From positions 868,001 to 932,000 of the forward strand of contig NZ_JAGSPK010000001.1 in assembly GCF_018139565.1 (NCBI RefSeq): a stretch of DNA of 64,000 nucleotides. Reading direction: 5' to 3'. The first letter of the stretch is position 1, and each line of letters begins with the position of its first letter. Below are positions 1 through 8,759 of the stretch, piece after piece. The notes under the pieces were generated by a model. The model saw nothing but the letters and a program-made list of their open reading frames with translations, did not search any database and was not told where the DNA came from. A program made the translations under genes and the position numbers. This DNA comes from Cognatundibacterium rivi (GTDB lineage Bacteria; Pseudomonadota; Gammaproteobacteria; Burkholderiales; Burkholderiaceae_D).

Positions 1-50
1 TGGCAGAGCCTGACGACAGAAGTATGTATCGTTAATTTGCCTTGATTTGA

Positions 51-92
51 AACAGAAAAAGCCGTACCTGCCCGGGTACGGCTTTTTCTGTT
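51..92. terminator. Strong intrinsic terminator (bidirectional)
   Basis: An 18-bp perfect inverted repeat (51-68 with 75-92) surrounds a 6-nt loop. The outer stem is A-rich on the left and T-rich on the right, so it can act as a rho-independent terminator in both directions. It probably closes the gene that ends just left of the window and insulates the carbonic anhydrase gene. Confidence 0.9.
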
Positions 93-152
93 TATGCAGC
101 TTACCTGCATAAAGGTTAGAATCACGCCTGTTTTCAATATCAGGACAGGATG

Positions 153-821
153 ATGACCGAGAAAAATCGTGCCGAATTAACTCCGGAACAGTTATTTGAA
201 AATAATCGTCAATGGGCGCAGGCAATCTCCAACCGCGATGCTGATTTTTTTAAAAAACTCGCAGCCCAGCAAAATCCTGAATATCTCTGGATAGGCTGCT
301 CTGACAGCCGCGTCCCTGCCAATGAGTTACTGGGACTCTTACCTGGTGAGTTGTTTGTCCACAGAAATATCGCTAACGTTGTCGTTCATTCAGATTTAAA
401 TTGCCTCTCCGTGCTGCAGTTCGCGGTCGATATTCTGGGCGTCAAACACATTATCATTTGTGGTCATTATGGTTGCTCAGGCGTACATGCCGCGATGACC
501 GGACGGCGTGTCGGTCTGGCCGATAACTGGCTGCGCCACGTGCAGGATGTGCACCAGAAGCATGAACGCTATCTTGGTGAGACACTGAACACAAAACAGC
601 GTGCAGACCGTTTGTGTGAACTGAACGTGATCGAGCAAGTCGTCAACCTGTGCCAGACCACCGTGATTCAGGATGCGTGGGAACGCGGTCAGACATTGAC
701 TGTGCACGGTTGGGTCTACGGGATTCAGGATGGCTTATTAAATCCACTGGGAATGGCGGTCAGTTCACCGGAAATGCTCGCCACCCAGTTTGCCGCGAGT
801 TTGACCCGGTATCAGGAATAA
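153..821 (+). CDS. can: Beta-class carbonic anhydrase
   Basis: Interconverts CO2 and bicarbonate in the cytoplasm. Counting from the ATG at 153, the beta-class zinc ligands are all visible: Cys49 and Asp51 in the CSDSR motif, His105 and Cys108 in HYGCSG. Spacing matches E. coli Can (Cys42, Asp44, His98, Cys101). At about 222 residues it is full length. Two in-frame ATGs lie side by side at 150 and 153; the second sits at better distance from the AGGAC at 142-146, so it is preferred. It is monocistronic behind a strong terminator and converges on the next gene, with 14 nt between the stops. It does not adjoin the bicarbonate-transporter-like gene at 23.7 kb. Confidence 0.95.
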   Translation: MTEKNRAELTPEQLFENNRQWAQAISNRDADFFKKLAAQQNPEYLWIGCSDSRVPANELLGLLPGELFVHRNIANVVVHSDLNCLSVLQFAVDILGVKHIIICGHYGCSGVHAAMTGRRVGLADNWLRHVQDVHQKHERYLGETLNTKQRADRLCELNVIEQVVNLCQTTVIQDAWERGQTLTVHGWVYGIQDGLLNPLGMAVSSPEMLATQFAASLTRYQE

Positions 822-835
822 ACAACGTATTTCGT

Positions 836-3022
836 TCATTCAATTCTGATGGCCAGATCGCGTCCAGATATGGCCACATTGCCAGCATAGTCCGCAGCAA
901 AAATCCGCAGAACATAATCACCGGCAGCCAGTTTATCTAAAGGCAGGTGAGCATTTCTGGCGTAGCCATCACGCACCACATTACTGGCCTGATACAAAAA
1001 GCGGGTTTTCGCGTTGCCATGCACGGTAATGCCACTGCCCTCTGCATAGGCGACTTTGACGGATGAGCGATCAGGCGGCAACTGATTAAATTCTATCGTT
1101 ACCACAGCCTGCTCATAACCGGCGACGGCTGTGCCATTCGCATGCAGGAATTGATAGCCTATCTTGTACAAGCCCAGTCGCCTGCGCGACAGATTGTCAT
1201 CGCTCTGATCATAGGCATCGACAAGCAGATTCAATGGCGGGCTCTGGCGCGGGATGAGGAGGCGATTATCCTGTTTCTGTTTCAATGGTTTGCCCTGATC
1301 GTCGGTGATTTGCATCGACTCAATCACTGGTTCTGTTTCATCTTTAAAGCCGGGGAAAGGCAAAGCTAAGGGATTGATTTCGCCGCTACCGAGGCTGTAA
1401 TTCAGATGAACATGGTACATGCGGTTGATGCTGCCTAAAGCATCGCCGGTTTTGAATTTTGTGCCGCGCGGAATTCTTACTGCAGTTGGCTTTCCCTGCA
1501 TATCATTTAAGATCTGAAAGCGCCGGACATCGATCAGCAGGTTGTCGCGGTCGGGTCCTGCTTTCATGTGGATGTAAGAAAAATGATCGATATTGATTCC
1601 TTCATTCAGCGTGCCATATCCCCACGCAGTGACAGGATGACGCACCTTTTCGTCGGCAACGGCATATACGGTCGCGCCGAGATTGCCTTGTATATCCAGC
1701 CCGCTATGAAAATGATCGCGCGCTTCACCATCCGTTTTTCCTCGCACTTCTCCCATTGTGCCAACCACTTCGTGTGCTGTTTGGAATGGTTTGATGGGCC
1801 ACGGAAAAGTCTGGCCGGCAAACATCGTTTGCAGGTCCGGGCGGGTCAGCGGGAATTTGCTTTGTTCCGGCGTCGTTGGCGGCGCTGACGTTAGATGGTA
1901 AATCGAAGTCGTGCCCGAATCTGCGATCATGATGTCACCAGTCGCTGTCACCAGCAAACCGGTCGGTGAAGATAGTCGTAAAACCTGTTCATCACCGGCG
2001 ACAAAATCAACATCGATGCCTGTGACGCCTCTGAGCAAGCCGTCCGGTGTCAGATGCAAAATCCTGCCTTCGCCACTTTCACCGATATAAACATGATCGT
2101 CATGTGTGACTGCCAGCCCGACCGGGCGTCGCATCAGCGCATTTTTGTCGTTGCTGGCGGATTGCTGCAAGGTGCTGACAATCCCCGCTGTCGTCAGCTT
2201 GCGAATCGCGTTATTGCGGGTATCGGCAATGATCAGATCATTATGTGAATTAAGTGCAATGCCAGACGGTGTATCGAATAAGGCATCGCTGGCAGCGCCA
2301 TCCAGCAAGCCATTTTGCTTACCGCCAGCGATGGTGCTGACTTTGCCGTCGGTCGATATGCGGCGAATTTTATCGTTATAGGTATCGGCGACATAAACAT
2401 TGCCATCGGCGTCGACGGCGACGGCCAGAGGTGCATTCAGTTGCGCCGAAGTGCCATCACCATCACGATCACCCGCTTGCCCGTTGCCAGCCAAAGTCGT
2501 GACTTGTCCCTGAACCGAGATTTTGCGTATCGCGTGATTGCCTGTATCGGCGACATACAGATTGCCCTGTTTGTCGATGGCGATGCCGGACGGTGTATTG
2601 AATGCTGCCTGCATACGTTCGCCATCGGCGAAACCTTCCTTTCCCCCGGCGTAGATGCTGACCTGACCATCGGCGGTGATACGGCGTATCACATTATTAT
2701 CGGCGGCATCCGTCACATACAGATTGCCTTGCTGATCCTGCACTATGCCGAAAGGATCTGCAAAACGGGCCTGCAATGCCGCGCCGTCACGTTTCCCTGC
2801 AGTGCCATCGCCCGCGAAACGTAATACATGCGGATGCCAGTCCGTGGACGTTGGTTGCAGTCGCGGCTTGCCCCTCAGTTTTTTGCCGATGTCTGCTATC
2901 AGGCTATCACTGTGCTGGTTGCCGGAGGATGGTGAAAAAAAGTAAGCGGCGCTGCCAAGCAGCAGCGTAGTTACCAGCGTAATCACCAGCGTTGTGATCA
3001 GTGCCGGTTTCGGGAAATGCAT
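836..3022 (-). CDS. NHL-repeat protein with C-terminal M23-like peptidase domain
   Basis: About 728 residues. An N-terminal hydrophobic segment just after the start (ALITTLVITLVTTLLLGS) anchors the protein in the membrane with the rest presumably periplasmic. Next come at least five NHL-type beta-propeller repeats (pattern GNLYVADTGNHAIRKI). The C-terminal third looks like an M23/LytM metallopeptidase: the HSGLD motif and a later HVH match the family's HxxxD and HxH zinc motifs. The pair suggests a cell-wall or surface protein; substrate unknown. The start at 3022 is chosen because AGGTGG lies directly upstream; the longer ATG at 3094 has no ribosome binding site. It converges with can. Confidence 0.75.
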   Translation of the reverse strand: MHFPKPALITTLVITLVTTLLLGSAAYFFSPSSGNQHSDSLIADIGKKLRGKPRLQPTSTDWHPHVLRFAGDGTAGKRDGAALQARFADPFGIVQDQQGNLYVTDAADNNVIRRITADGQVSIYAGGKEGFADGERMQAAFNTPSGIAIDKQGNLYVADTGNHAIRKISVQGQVTTLAGNGQAGDRDGDGTSAQLNAPLAVAVDADGNVYVADTYNDKIRRISTDGKVSTIAGGKQNGLLDGAASDALFDTPSGIALNSHNDLIIADTRNNAIRKLTTAGIVSTLQQSASNDKNALMRRPVGLAVTHDDHVYIGESGEGRILHLTPDGLLRGVTGIDVDFVAGDEQVLRLSSPTGLLVTATGDIMIADSGTTSIYHLTSAPPTTPEQSKFPLTRPDLQTMFAGQTFPWPIKPFQTAHEVVGTMGEVRGKTDGEARDHFHSGLDIQGNLGATVYAVADEKVRHPVTAWGYGTLNEGINIDHFSYIHMKAGPDRDNLLIDVRRFQILNDMQGKPTAVRIPRGTKFKTGDALGSINRMYHVHLNYSLGSGEINPLALPFPGFKDETEPVIESMQITDDQGKPLKQKQDNRLLIPRQSPPLNLLVDAYDQSDDNLSRRRLGLYKIGYQFLHANGTAVAGYEQAVVTIEFNQLPPDRSSVKVAYAEGSGITVHGNAKTRFLYQASNVVRDGYARNAHLPLDKLAAGDYVLRIFAADYAGNVAISGRDLAIRIE

Positions 3023-3261
3023 TGCCACCTGAGATTCCAATACGGGGAGATGAGTGTCGCAGCTTAACGTATTTACCTGCAGATCACCAGCCATGCGGTG
3101 CTGACAGCGGCAGGCGGAAATTCATGCCAGAATGCAGTCTGATTTTGTAAGTAGCGTACAACCAAGATCAGCATCAGTGTTGGCTTCTGGCTGCTTTTCG
3201 TGCCAGCAGGCGCATGTTATCTGGGGCATCTGAAATGAATACCTTATTGCGGCGAAATGAG

Positions 3262-3516
3262 ATGAAGACAATGAAAATCAGTGTGCAACCAAACAAGCTT
3301 TTACTGTCGAAATGGACGGCGGTACAAGTCGTCGCAAAGCAAAAGCATTTCATTGTCAGCAAAGTGATTCTGCCTGAGCCAGGCGCGCCGTCTGATGCCT
3401 TGCCGGAAATGGTCGAAATTGAAGCGGTGTATAGCAAAACAGCGAGCAAAGCAGTGCGTCAGATTCCGTGGCGCGAGTTACAGGATGAACGTCTGTGGAA
3501 ACGGGGCTGGCACTGA
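3262..3516 (+). CDS. Small Trp-rich conserved protein (TIGR02450/DUF2389-like)
   Basis: A basic protein of about 84 residues of unknown function. The core NKLLLSKWTAV, the KHFIVSKV strand, and the C-terminal WRELQDERLWKRGW match my memory of the small tryptophan-rich family TIGR02450 (DUF2389). No signal peptide or membrane segment. Start is uncertain: ATGs at 3235, 3262 and 3271 are all possible and none has a strong ribosome binding site; 3262 best fits the family's short N-terminus. It stands alone, converging on the ABC transporter pair. Confidence 0.6.
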   Translation: MKTMKISVQPNKLLLSKWTAVQVVAKQKHFIVSKVILPEPGAPSDALPEMVEIEAVYSKTASKAVRQIPWRELQDERLWKRGWH

Positions 3517-3542
3517 AATTGACGCAGACGCTGACTGCTTGT

Positions 3543-4202
3543 TTATGCGGCGGTGGTGCGGAGTTCCAGTTTACCGTCGCGTAATTTCAGTCTGTGCATG
3601 TCGGGCAGGGCGATCAGCTCGCGGTCATGACACACCACCACGACACTGCTACCGGCCTGCGTCAGCGTCGGGATCAGGGCGATCACCTGTTCACGTGCTT
3701 CGCCGTCCAGATTAGCGGTCGGCTCGTCCAGCAACAGCAAACGTGGCTCCAGCACTTTGGCACGCGCCAGCGCTACTCTTTGTTTTTCACCGCCGGATAA
3801 ATGTCGTGCATCGTGATCACTGAGATGCAATATGCCAGCCCAGCACATCGCGAGTGCGGCTTGTTTTTCGATATTTTCTGCTTTTCTTAAACGCAAACCG
3901 TAGGCGATGTTTTCGGCGACTGTGCCGGAAAACATCACAGGGTGTTGGTGTACGTAGACGATATCGTTACGTAAGTGGCGCGGATAAGGCGAGAAAGTCG
4001 TTGCATTGTCTAGGTACTTTATTTCGTCTGTCTGCGCCGATTCCAGCCCGGACAAGATGCGTAATAGTGTGCTTTTGCCGCTGCCGTTCATACCCGTCAG
4101 CACGTAAGCGCGTGATTGTTCGATGTTGATTTCGGCGATGTCGAGCAGGTGTCGCTGCCCGAATGATTTACGTAAACCGCGTACTTGTAACAGCGTGCTC
4201 AT
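3543..4202 (-). CDS. ABC transporter ATP-binding protein, tungstate type (TupC-like)
   Basis: About 219 residues, a single nucleotide-binding domain. Walker A is GMNGSGKST, the signature is LSGGEKQR, and Walker B is LLLLDEPT. It would energise uptake through the permease encoded just upstream; its ATG overlaps the permease stop by 4 nt (ATGA), so the two are translationally coupled. The permease resembles TupB, hence the TupC call. A molybdate- or other anion-specific system is an alternative. No solute-binding protein gene (tupA) lies in either flank. Confidence 0.8.
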   Translation of the reverse strand: MSTLLQVRGLRKSFGQRHLLDIAEINIEQSRAYVLTGMNGSGKSTLLRILSGLESAQTDEIKYLDNATTFSPYPRHLRNDIVYVHQHPVMFSGTVAENIAYGLRLRKAENIEKQAALAMCWAGILHLSDHDARHLSGGEKQRVALARAKVLEPRLLLLDEPTANLDGEAREQVIALIPTLTQAGSSVVVVCHDRELIALPDMHRLKLRDGKLELRTTAA

Positions 4203-4906
4203 TGCAGTTGCTCCGCATTCCGGGTGTCACCTTGCAACAGCATCAGCGCCGCATTCATGACCAGTGCCAGTGCGATCAAGACCATGCCGAGCGCAATGCC
4301 CTGCGCAAATTCACCTTTACTGGTTTCGAGGGCGATGGCTGTTGTGATGGTGCGGGTTTCACCGGCGATATTGCCGCCGACCATCATGGCGCAACCGACC
4401 TCGGATAACACCCGCCCAAAGCCATTGATCAGCGCTGCCATGACGCCGAAACGCACTTCATGCAACACCGTCCACATCACCTGGCGGCGATTCGCGCCCA
4501 GCGTGATCGCGGTTTCCGCCAGCCGCGGGTCGGCCGATTGCACCGCGCTCAGGGTAAATGCCGTCAGGACTGGAAATGCAATCACGGCTTGCCCGGCAAT
4601 GATGCCCGTCTGGCTGAACAACCATTGCCATGAGCCGAGCAAGCCCTGCCGGCTTAACAGCAGATACAGTAATAAACCGATCAGCACCGTTGGCAGCGAG
4701 AGGGCGGCCTGCACCAGCCAGATCGCGATACGGCGGCCGGGAAATGCGTGACTGGCAATGGTATAGCCGAGCAGCAGCGCCGGTGGCGTTGCAAAGGCTA
4801 AACCGACCAGCGAAGTTTTGAGCGAGACCCAGACAATATTCCACAGCGTTTCGTCGCCGCTGAACAAGAGGGAAAACGCGTCCTGAATCGCGATGCTGAT
4901 ATTCAT
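4199..4906 (-). CDS. ABC transporter permease, tungstate type (TupB-like)
   Basis: About 235 residues with roughly five to six membrane helices and an inner-membrane binding-protein-dependent permease fold. The EAA-type cytoplasmic loop for docking the ATPase is visible around LGANRRQVMWTVLHEVR. The stretch with SEVGCAMMVGGNIAGETRT resembles the TupB/WtpB oxyanion permeases. First gene of a two-gene operon; the ATPase follows with a 4-nt overlap. The usual periplasmic tungstate-binding protein TupA is absent nearby, so it must be encoded elsewhere or lost. panB ends 10 nt upstream, so transcription may read through from panB. Confidence 0.8.
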   Translation of the reverse strand: MNISIAIQDAFSLLFSGDETLWNIVWVSLKTSLVGLAFATPPALLLGYTIASHAFPGRRIAIWLVQAALSLPTVLIGLLLYLLLSRQGLLGSWQWLFSQTGIIAGQAVIAFPVLTAFTLSAVQSADPRLAETAITLGANRRQVMWTVLHEVRFGVMAALINGFGRVLSEVGCAMMVGGNIAGETRTITTAIALETSKGEFAQGIALGMVLIALALVMNAALMLLQGDTRNAEQLQ

Positions 4907-4915
4907 CGTTACCGA

Positions 4916-5728
4916 TCAGAAGCAGTGTTCCGGTCCGGGGAAAGACTGATCTTTCACTGCCGCGACATATGCCGTCACTGCGGCGTCAATGCTGGTCTGA
5001 CCTTCCATGAAATTTTTCACAAAACGTGCTTTACGGCCAGGGAAAACGCCGAGTAAATCATGCATCACCAGCACCTGACCGGAACAATCCGCACCAGCGC
5101 CGATACCGATGGTTGGTATCGTCAGCGAGTCGGTGACTTCTTTGCCGAGCGCAGCAGGAATCGCTTCGAGTACCAGCAGGCTGGCACCGGCGGCTTGCAC
5201 CGCGAGTGACTCCGCCTTGAGCAAATCGGCAGCCGCTGAGGTTTTACCCTGGACTTTATAACCGCCGAGCTGATGCACCGATTGTGGTGTCAGCCCCAGA
5301 TGCGCGCAGACCGGAATGGCGCGCTCAGTCAGAAATTTGATGACTGGCAGCAACCAGGTACCGCCTTCAATTTTCACCATCTGCGCGCCAGCCTGTATCA
5401 GCGGCACCGCATTGTTATACGCTGCTTCCGGCGTTGCGTAGCTGCCGAATGGCATGTCGGCGACGATCAGCGCTTTCTGATTGCCGCGTGCGACTGAGGC
5501 AGTGTGATAGGCAATGTCCGCAATTGTCACTGGCAGGGTCGATTGGTGTCCCTGACAGACCATGCCTAGCGAGTCACCGATCAACAATATTTCGACACCG
5601 CACCGGTCCATCAAAGACGCAAAGCTGGCATCGTAGCAAGTCAGCATCGTGATCTTATTGCCTTGCTCACGCATAGACATTAAGCCGGGAATGCTGACTG
5701 CTTTACGGTCCTGCAAATATTCCGCCAT
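4916..5728 (-). CDS. panB: 3-methyl-2-oxobutanoate hydroxymethyltransferase
   Basis: First committed step of pantothenate synthesis: transfers a one-carbon unit from methylene-tetrahydrofolate to alpha-ketoisovalerate to give ketopantoate. About 270 residues, normal for the family. Visible motifs include [12 protein letters not shown] near the N-terminus, the metal-binding [13 protein letters not shown], and the [14 protein letters not shown] segment. The ATG at 5728 is preferred because GGAG lies 6 nt before it; the ATG at 5755 lacks a good site. The usual partner panC is not in the window. The folate enzyme gene folK lies about 1 kb away, a loose functional neighbour. Confidence 0.95.
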   Translation of the reverse strand: MAEYLQDRKAVSIPGLMSMREQGNKITMLTCYDASFASLMDRCGVEILLIGDSLGMVCQGHQSTLPVTIADIAYHTASVARGNQKALIVADMPFGSYATPEAAYNNAVPLIQAGAQMVKIEGGTWLLPVIKFLTERAIPVCAHLGLTPQSVHQLGGYKVQGKTSAAADLLKAESLAVQAAGASLLVLEAIPAALGKEVTDSLTIPTIGIGAGADCSGQVLVMHDLLGVFPGRKARFVKNFMEGQTSIDAAVTAYVAAVKDQSFPGPEHCF

Positions 5729-5791
5729 GTGTTTCTCCAAAGGTAAGGCTGTCATCTGTTATCTCTGACAGCGTCATCAGGCGCTTAAGTC

Positions 5792-6139
5792 CTAGTTCCT
5801 GAAAATAAAATAAACAGCGCCGACCAGACATAAGCCGGCCCAGACGTAATCGAGTTTGAACGGTTGCCCCATATAAAACATCGCAAACGGCACGAACACG
5901 ATCAGCGTCAGCGCTTCCTGCAAAATTTTGAGCTGTGCCAGACTGTACTGAGTGTAACCGATACGATTCGCCGGCACTTGCAGCAGATATTCAAACAGCG
6001 CAATGCTCCAGCTGATCAGCGCGGCGATCCACCAGCTTTTGCTGGATAAATTCTTCAGATGACCGTACCAGGCGATGGTCATGAACACATTCGACATGAT
6101 CAGGAGGCCGGTTGTTTGTACGATAACTGGTATTTGCAT
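5792..6139 (-). CDS. DMT-superfamily small membrane protein (DUF486)
   Basis: A 115-residue protein with four predicted membrane helices. The segments SNVFMTIAWYGHLKN, YTQYSLAQLKILQEALTL and a final AGLCLVGAVYFIFRN match the DUF486 family of the drug/metabolite transporter superfamily. Proteins of this size in the superfamily act as dimers; the substrate here is unknown. A GGA lies 7 nt before the ATG. About 55 bp upstream of the start is a palindromic G-tract element (6194-6209) that looks like a CsoR/RcnR-family operator, so expression may respond to metal or aldehyde stress. That regulatory statement is inference. Confidence 0.8.
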   Translation of the reverse strand: MQIPVIVQTTGLLIMSNVFMTIAWYGHLKNLSSKSWWIAALISWSIALFEYLLQVPANRIGYTQYSLAQLKILQEALTLIVFVPFAMFYMGQPFKLDYVWAGLCLVGAVYFIFRN

Positions 6140-6193
6140 GGGAGTATCCCGTAAAAACGGCTTAATGTCCTTGATTTTAAAGGGGCTTAAAAC

Positions 6194-6209
6194 ATACTGG
6201 GGGGAGTAT
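6194..6209. promoter_or_regulatory. Candidate CsoR/RcnR/FrmR-family operator
   Basis: ATACT and AGTAT arms flank six G residues, giving the perfect inverted repeat ATACT-G6-AGTAT. This closely resembles the published RcnR recognition pattern (TACT, G-tract, AGTA) and CsoR-family operators in general. It lies in the 82-bp gap between the folK stop and the DUF486 start, in promoter position for the latter. The same GGGGGGAGTAT string occurs upstream of purK. Confidence 0.55.
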
Positions 6210-6221
6210 ATTTAAGCCGAT

Positions 6222-6704
6222 TTAGCTCGCTGGTAACCTGAAAATAGCCTGCTGAGCGACTCCGGTAACAAAGGTCTGTGCTGACCCGTGGCCAGGGATG
6301 TTGATTTCCGGCGCGATTTCCAGCAGCGGCAACAGCACAAATGCACGTTCCGTCATGCGCGGATGCGGCACGCTGAGTTGTTCGGTCGCGATCTGCTGAT
6401 CCGCATATAACAACAAATCCAGATCCAGCGTGCGCGGTGCATTCCGGTATGGCCGTTCACGACCAAATGCCTGCTCGATGTCCTGCAAGGCCAGCAATAA
6501 ATCGCCGGCGCTCAGGCTGGTGGTGACGGCTGCCACCGCGTTCACATAATCGTCACCGCTGGAGTCAATCGGTGCGCTGCTGTACAGCGACGAAGCGCGT
6601 TGCAACTGCGTCGCCGGAATCCGGCCAAGGCGGGCGATGGCTTGTCGCACCGTCTCCTGTGCATCGCCCAGATTCGCACCGATACCGATATACGCCAGCA
6701 TCAT
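6222..6704 (-). CDS. folK: 2-amino-4-hydroxy-6-hydroxymethyldihydropteridine diphosphokinase (HPPK)
   Basis: Transfers pyrophosphate from ATP to 6-hydroxymethyl-dihydropterin in folate synthesis. The 160-residue length fits HPPK. Family motifs visible are IGIGANLGD at the N-terminus, the region AFGRERPYRNAPRTLDLDLLLY with the metal-binding aspartates, and PHPRMTERAFVLLPL. Two adjacent ATGs (6704, 6701) overlap the pcnB stop, so translation is coupled to pcnB, a very common pairing in proteobacteria. It is the last gene of the leftward operon starting near 10.5 kb. Confidence 0.95.
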   Translation of the reverse strand: MMLAYIGIGANLGDAQETVRQAIARLGRIPATQLQRASSLYSSAPIDSSGDDYVNAVAAVTTSLSAGDLLLALQDIEQAFGRERPYRNAPRTLDLDLLLYADQQIATEQLSVPHPRMTERAFVLLPLLEIAPEINIPGHGSAQTFVTGVAQQAIFRLPAS

Positions 6705-8068
6705 TCTTGTGCTGCTGCCTTGCGTGGCGCACGGCGGCGTGGCTTGCGCTTTTTCGCTGCACTGGCACCTGCCGGTGCTTTCGGTTTGCTGTTAATCAGG
6801 CGCTCACGTTCATCGGCATCGCCATTGATGAAGGCTGTCCACCATTCACCGATTTCGGCATCGATCTCGCCCGAGGCACAACGTAGCAACAGAAAATCAT
6901 AGGCAGCCCGCATGCGCTGATGTTCGAGCATTTTGTAGGGCGTTTTGCCGACGCGCTTTTCAAAACGCGGCTGCATCGCCCAGATATCACGCATATCCGC
7001 GCCGATTTTGCGTTGAATCGCGAGTGCATCGGTTTGCGTATTCAGCACATCATCGGCCGCCAGATGCAATGCCGGAATCGGAAATTCGCCAGCAGCTTTG
7101 TAGGCTTCCCATTTCTCCAGCACCTGATGCCACAACAGCGAGGCGAACAGGAAACTTGGTGAAACGCGTTTGCCCTGTTGTATGCGTTCATCGGTATTCG
7201 CCAGTGCAAGCGTGATGAATTTCTCACCCATAGGTTGTTCCAGCACCACGTCCAGCAAAGGCATCAGGCCGTGATGCAGGCCTTCTTTGCGCAGTTCCTG
7301 CAGACATGCCATGGCGTGACCGCTGGTCAGTAATTTCAGCATTTCATCGAAGACGCGTGCTGCCGGTACATTATTAATCAGCGGCGCCATCACCGCGATC
7401 GGTGCCTGTGTGGCCGGGTCTATCGTAAATTGCAATTTCGCCGCAAAGCGCACCACGCGCAGCATACGCACCGGGTCTTCGCGGTAGCGTGCTTCAGGTA
7501 CGCCGATAATACGCAGGATTTTTTTACGGATATCTTTGATGCCGCCGTGGTAATCCAGCACCGTTTGCGAGGCTGGATCGTAGTACATCGAATTGATAGT
7601 GAAATCGCGTCGCGCCGCATCTTCATGCTGCTCGCCAAAGGTATTGTCGCGCAGCACGCGGCCATGTTCATCTTTTGGTGCAGCGTCATTTGATGGACCG
7701 CGGAAAGTCGTGACTTCAAGCAGATCCTGACCGAACATTACGTGCACGATCTGAAACCGGCGACCGATGATAAAAGCGCGACGGAACAGGCGTTTGACTT
7801 GTTCTGGCGTGGCGTTGGTGGCGATGTCAAAATCTTTCGGCTTTACACCCGTCAGCAGATCGCGCACGGCTCCGCCCACGATAAATGCTTTGAAACCATT
7901 GTCCTGCAAGGTCTGGGTGACGCGAATTGCATTCGCCGACACCAGTTGCGGATTAATGCCATGCTCTTTCGCGCTCAGCACGGTCGGTTTGCGATTGCTG
8001 ACGGCAGCTACGGTAGCTTCCGGGGCGCTTTTCACGCCGAGTATTTTGCGAATAAATTTCTTGATCAT
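6701..8068 (-). CDS. pcnB: Poly(A) polymerase I
   Basis: Adds 3' poly(A) tails to RNA and so promotes mRNA decay. About 455 residues. The class II nucleotidyltransferase head shows FIVGGAVRDLLTG and the metal-binding DFDIATNATPEQ, followed by the RNA-binding NTase-associated region; the C-terminus is a basic Lys/Arg/Ala tail (KKRKPRRRAPRK) typical of PcnB rather than CCA-adding enzyme. The ATG at 8068 overlaps the upstream hydrolase stop as ATGA, so it is chosen over the ATG at 8098. The folK start overlaps its own stop. Confidence 0.93.
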   Translation of the reverse strand: MIKKFIRKILGVKSAPEATVAAVSNRKPTVLSAKEHGINPQLVSANAIRVTQTLQDNGFKAFIVGGAVRDLLTGVKPKDFDIATNATPEQVKRLFRRAFIIGRRFQIVHVMFGQDLLEVTTFRGPSNDAAPKDEHGRVLRDNTFGEQHEDAARRDFTINSMYYDPASQTVLDYHGGIKDIRKKILRIIGVPEARYREDPVRMLRVVRFAAKLQFTIDPATQAPIAVMAPLINNVPAARVFDEMLKLLTSGHAMACLQELRKEGLHHGLMPLLDVVLEQPMGEKFITLALANTDERIQQGKRVSPSFLFASLLWHQVLEKWEAYKAAGEFPIPALHLAADDVLNTQTDALAIQRKIGADMRDIWAMQPRFEKRVGKTPYKMLEHQRMRAAYDFLLLRCASGEIDAEIGEWWTAFINGDADERERLINSKPKAPAGASAAKKRKPRRRAPRKAAAQE

Positions 8069-8742
8069 TGTTTGTCGAACAGCTGGATTTGAGGCCATCC
8101 TTTTGCCAGCGCATGTGCGCTCAATCTGGCATTCGGATTGGTGGCGACAGGATGTGTCACGACCTCGAGTAAAGGGATATCGTTGTGGGAGTCGCTATAA
8201 AAATGGCTGCTGCCAAAATCGCTGAGTTGTTTTTCTTGTTTTGCTAACCAGTTCTGTAAATGGATGACTTTGCCAGCGCCCGAAGTCGGCACGCCCAGCA
8301 GTTTACCAGTGATGTTGTTGGCGGCATCAAGCTCAGGCTCGGCCGCCAGTAAATGCGATACGCCCAGCGCCTGTGCAATCGGGGCGGTAACAAAGCGATT
8401 GGTTGCCGTGATAATCGCGATCAGGTCTTCCTGATCCTGATGCTTTTTCAGTAAATCAAACGCTGCCGGTAACAAAGCAGGCTGTATGACTTCGTGCATG
8501 AACTGCTGATGCAGCTCATCGATTTTCTGGCGTGGAAACTGCGCCAGCGTACCGAGTGCAAATTCCAGATACTCCACCGGATCAAGAGTGCCAGCCTGAT
8601 ATTGCGCAAAAAAATCGGCATTCCGCCTGGCAAATGCTTCGGCATCCACCGCGCCGACGCGGCATAAAAATTGGCCCCATTCGTAATCGGAATCGATAGG
8701 AATCAGGGTATGGTCGAGATCAAATAAGGCAATATTGGGCAT
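8065..8742 (-). CDS. HAD-IB family phosphatase (SerB-like)
   Basis: A 225-residue cytoplasmic haloacid-dehalogenase-type hydrolase. The nucleophile motif is LFDLDHTLIP near residue 6, motif II lies in AIITATNRFVTAP, and motif III/IV in FYSDSHNDIPLLEVV. This matches the TIGR01490 subfamily IB group often annotated as phosphoserine-phosphatase-like; the actual substrate is unknown. It sits between hda (17 nt gap) and pcnB (4-nt ATGA overlap) in the leftward operon, a conserved betaproteobacterial arrangement. Confidence 0.85.
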   Translation of the reverse strand: MPNIALFDLDHTLIPIDSDYEWGQFLCRVGAVDAEAFARRNADFFAQYQAGTLDPVEYLEFALGTLAQFPRQKIDELHQQFMHEVIQPALLPAAFDLLKKHQDQEDLIAIITATNRFVTAPIAQALGVSHLLAAEPELDAANNITGKLLGVPTSGAGKVIHLQNWLAKQEKQLSDFGSSHFYSDSHNDIPLLEVVTHPVATNPNARLSAHALAKGWPQIQLFDKQ

Positions 8743-8759
8743 GCTGTTGTATTCCGGAT

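Noticed and set aside
1..50. Possible 3' end of a gene entering from the left edge
   Set aside because: More than one frame is open for only 10-14 codons before a stop and none gives a recognisable C-terminus, so no call is made.
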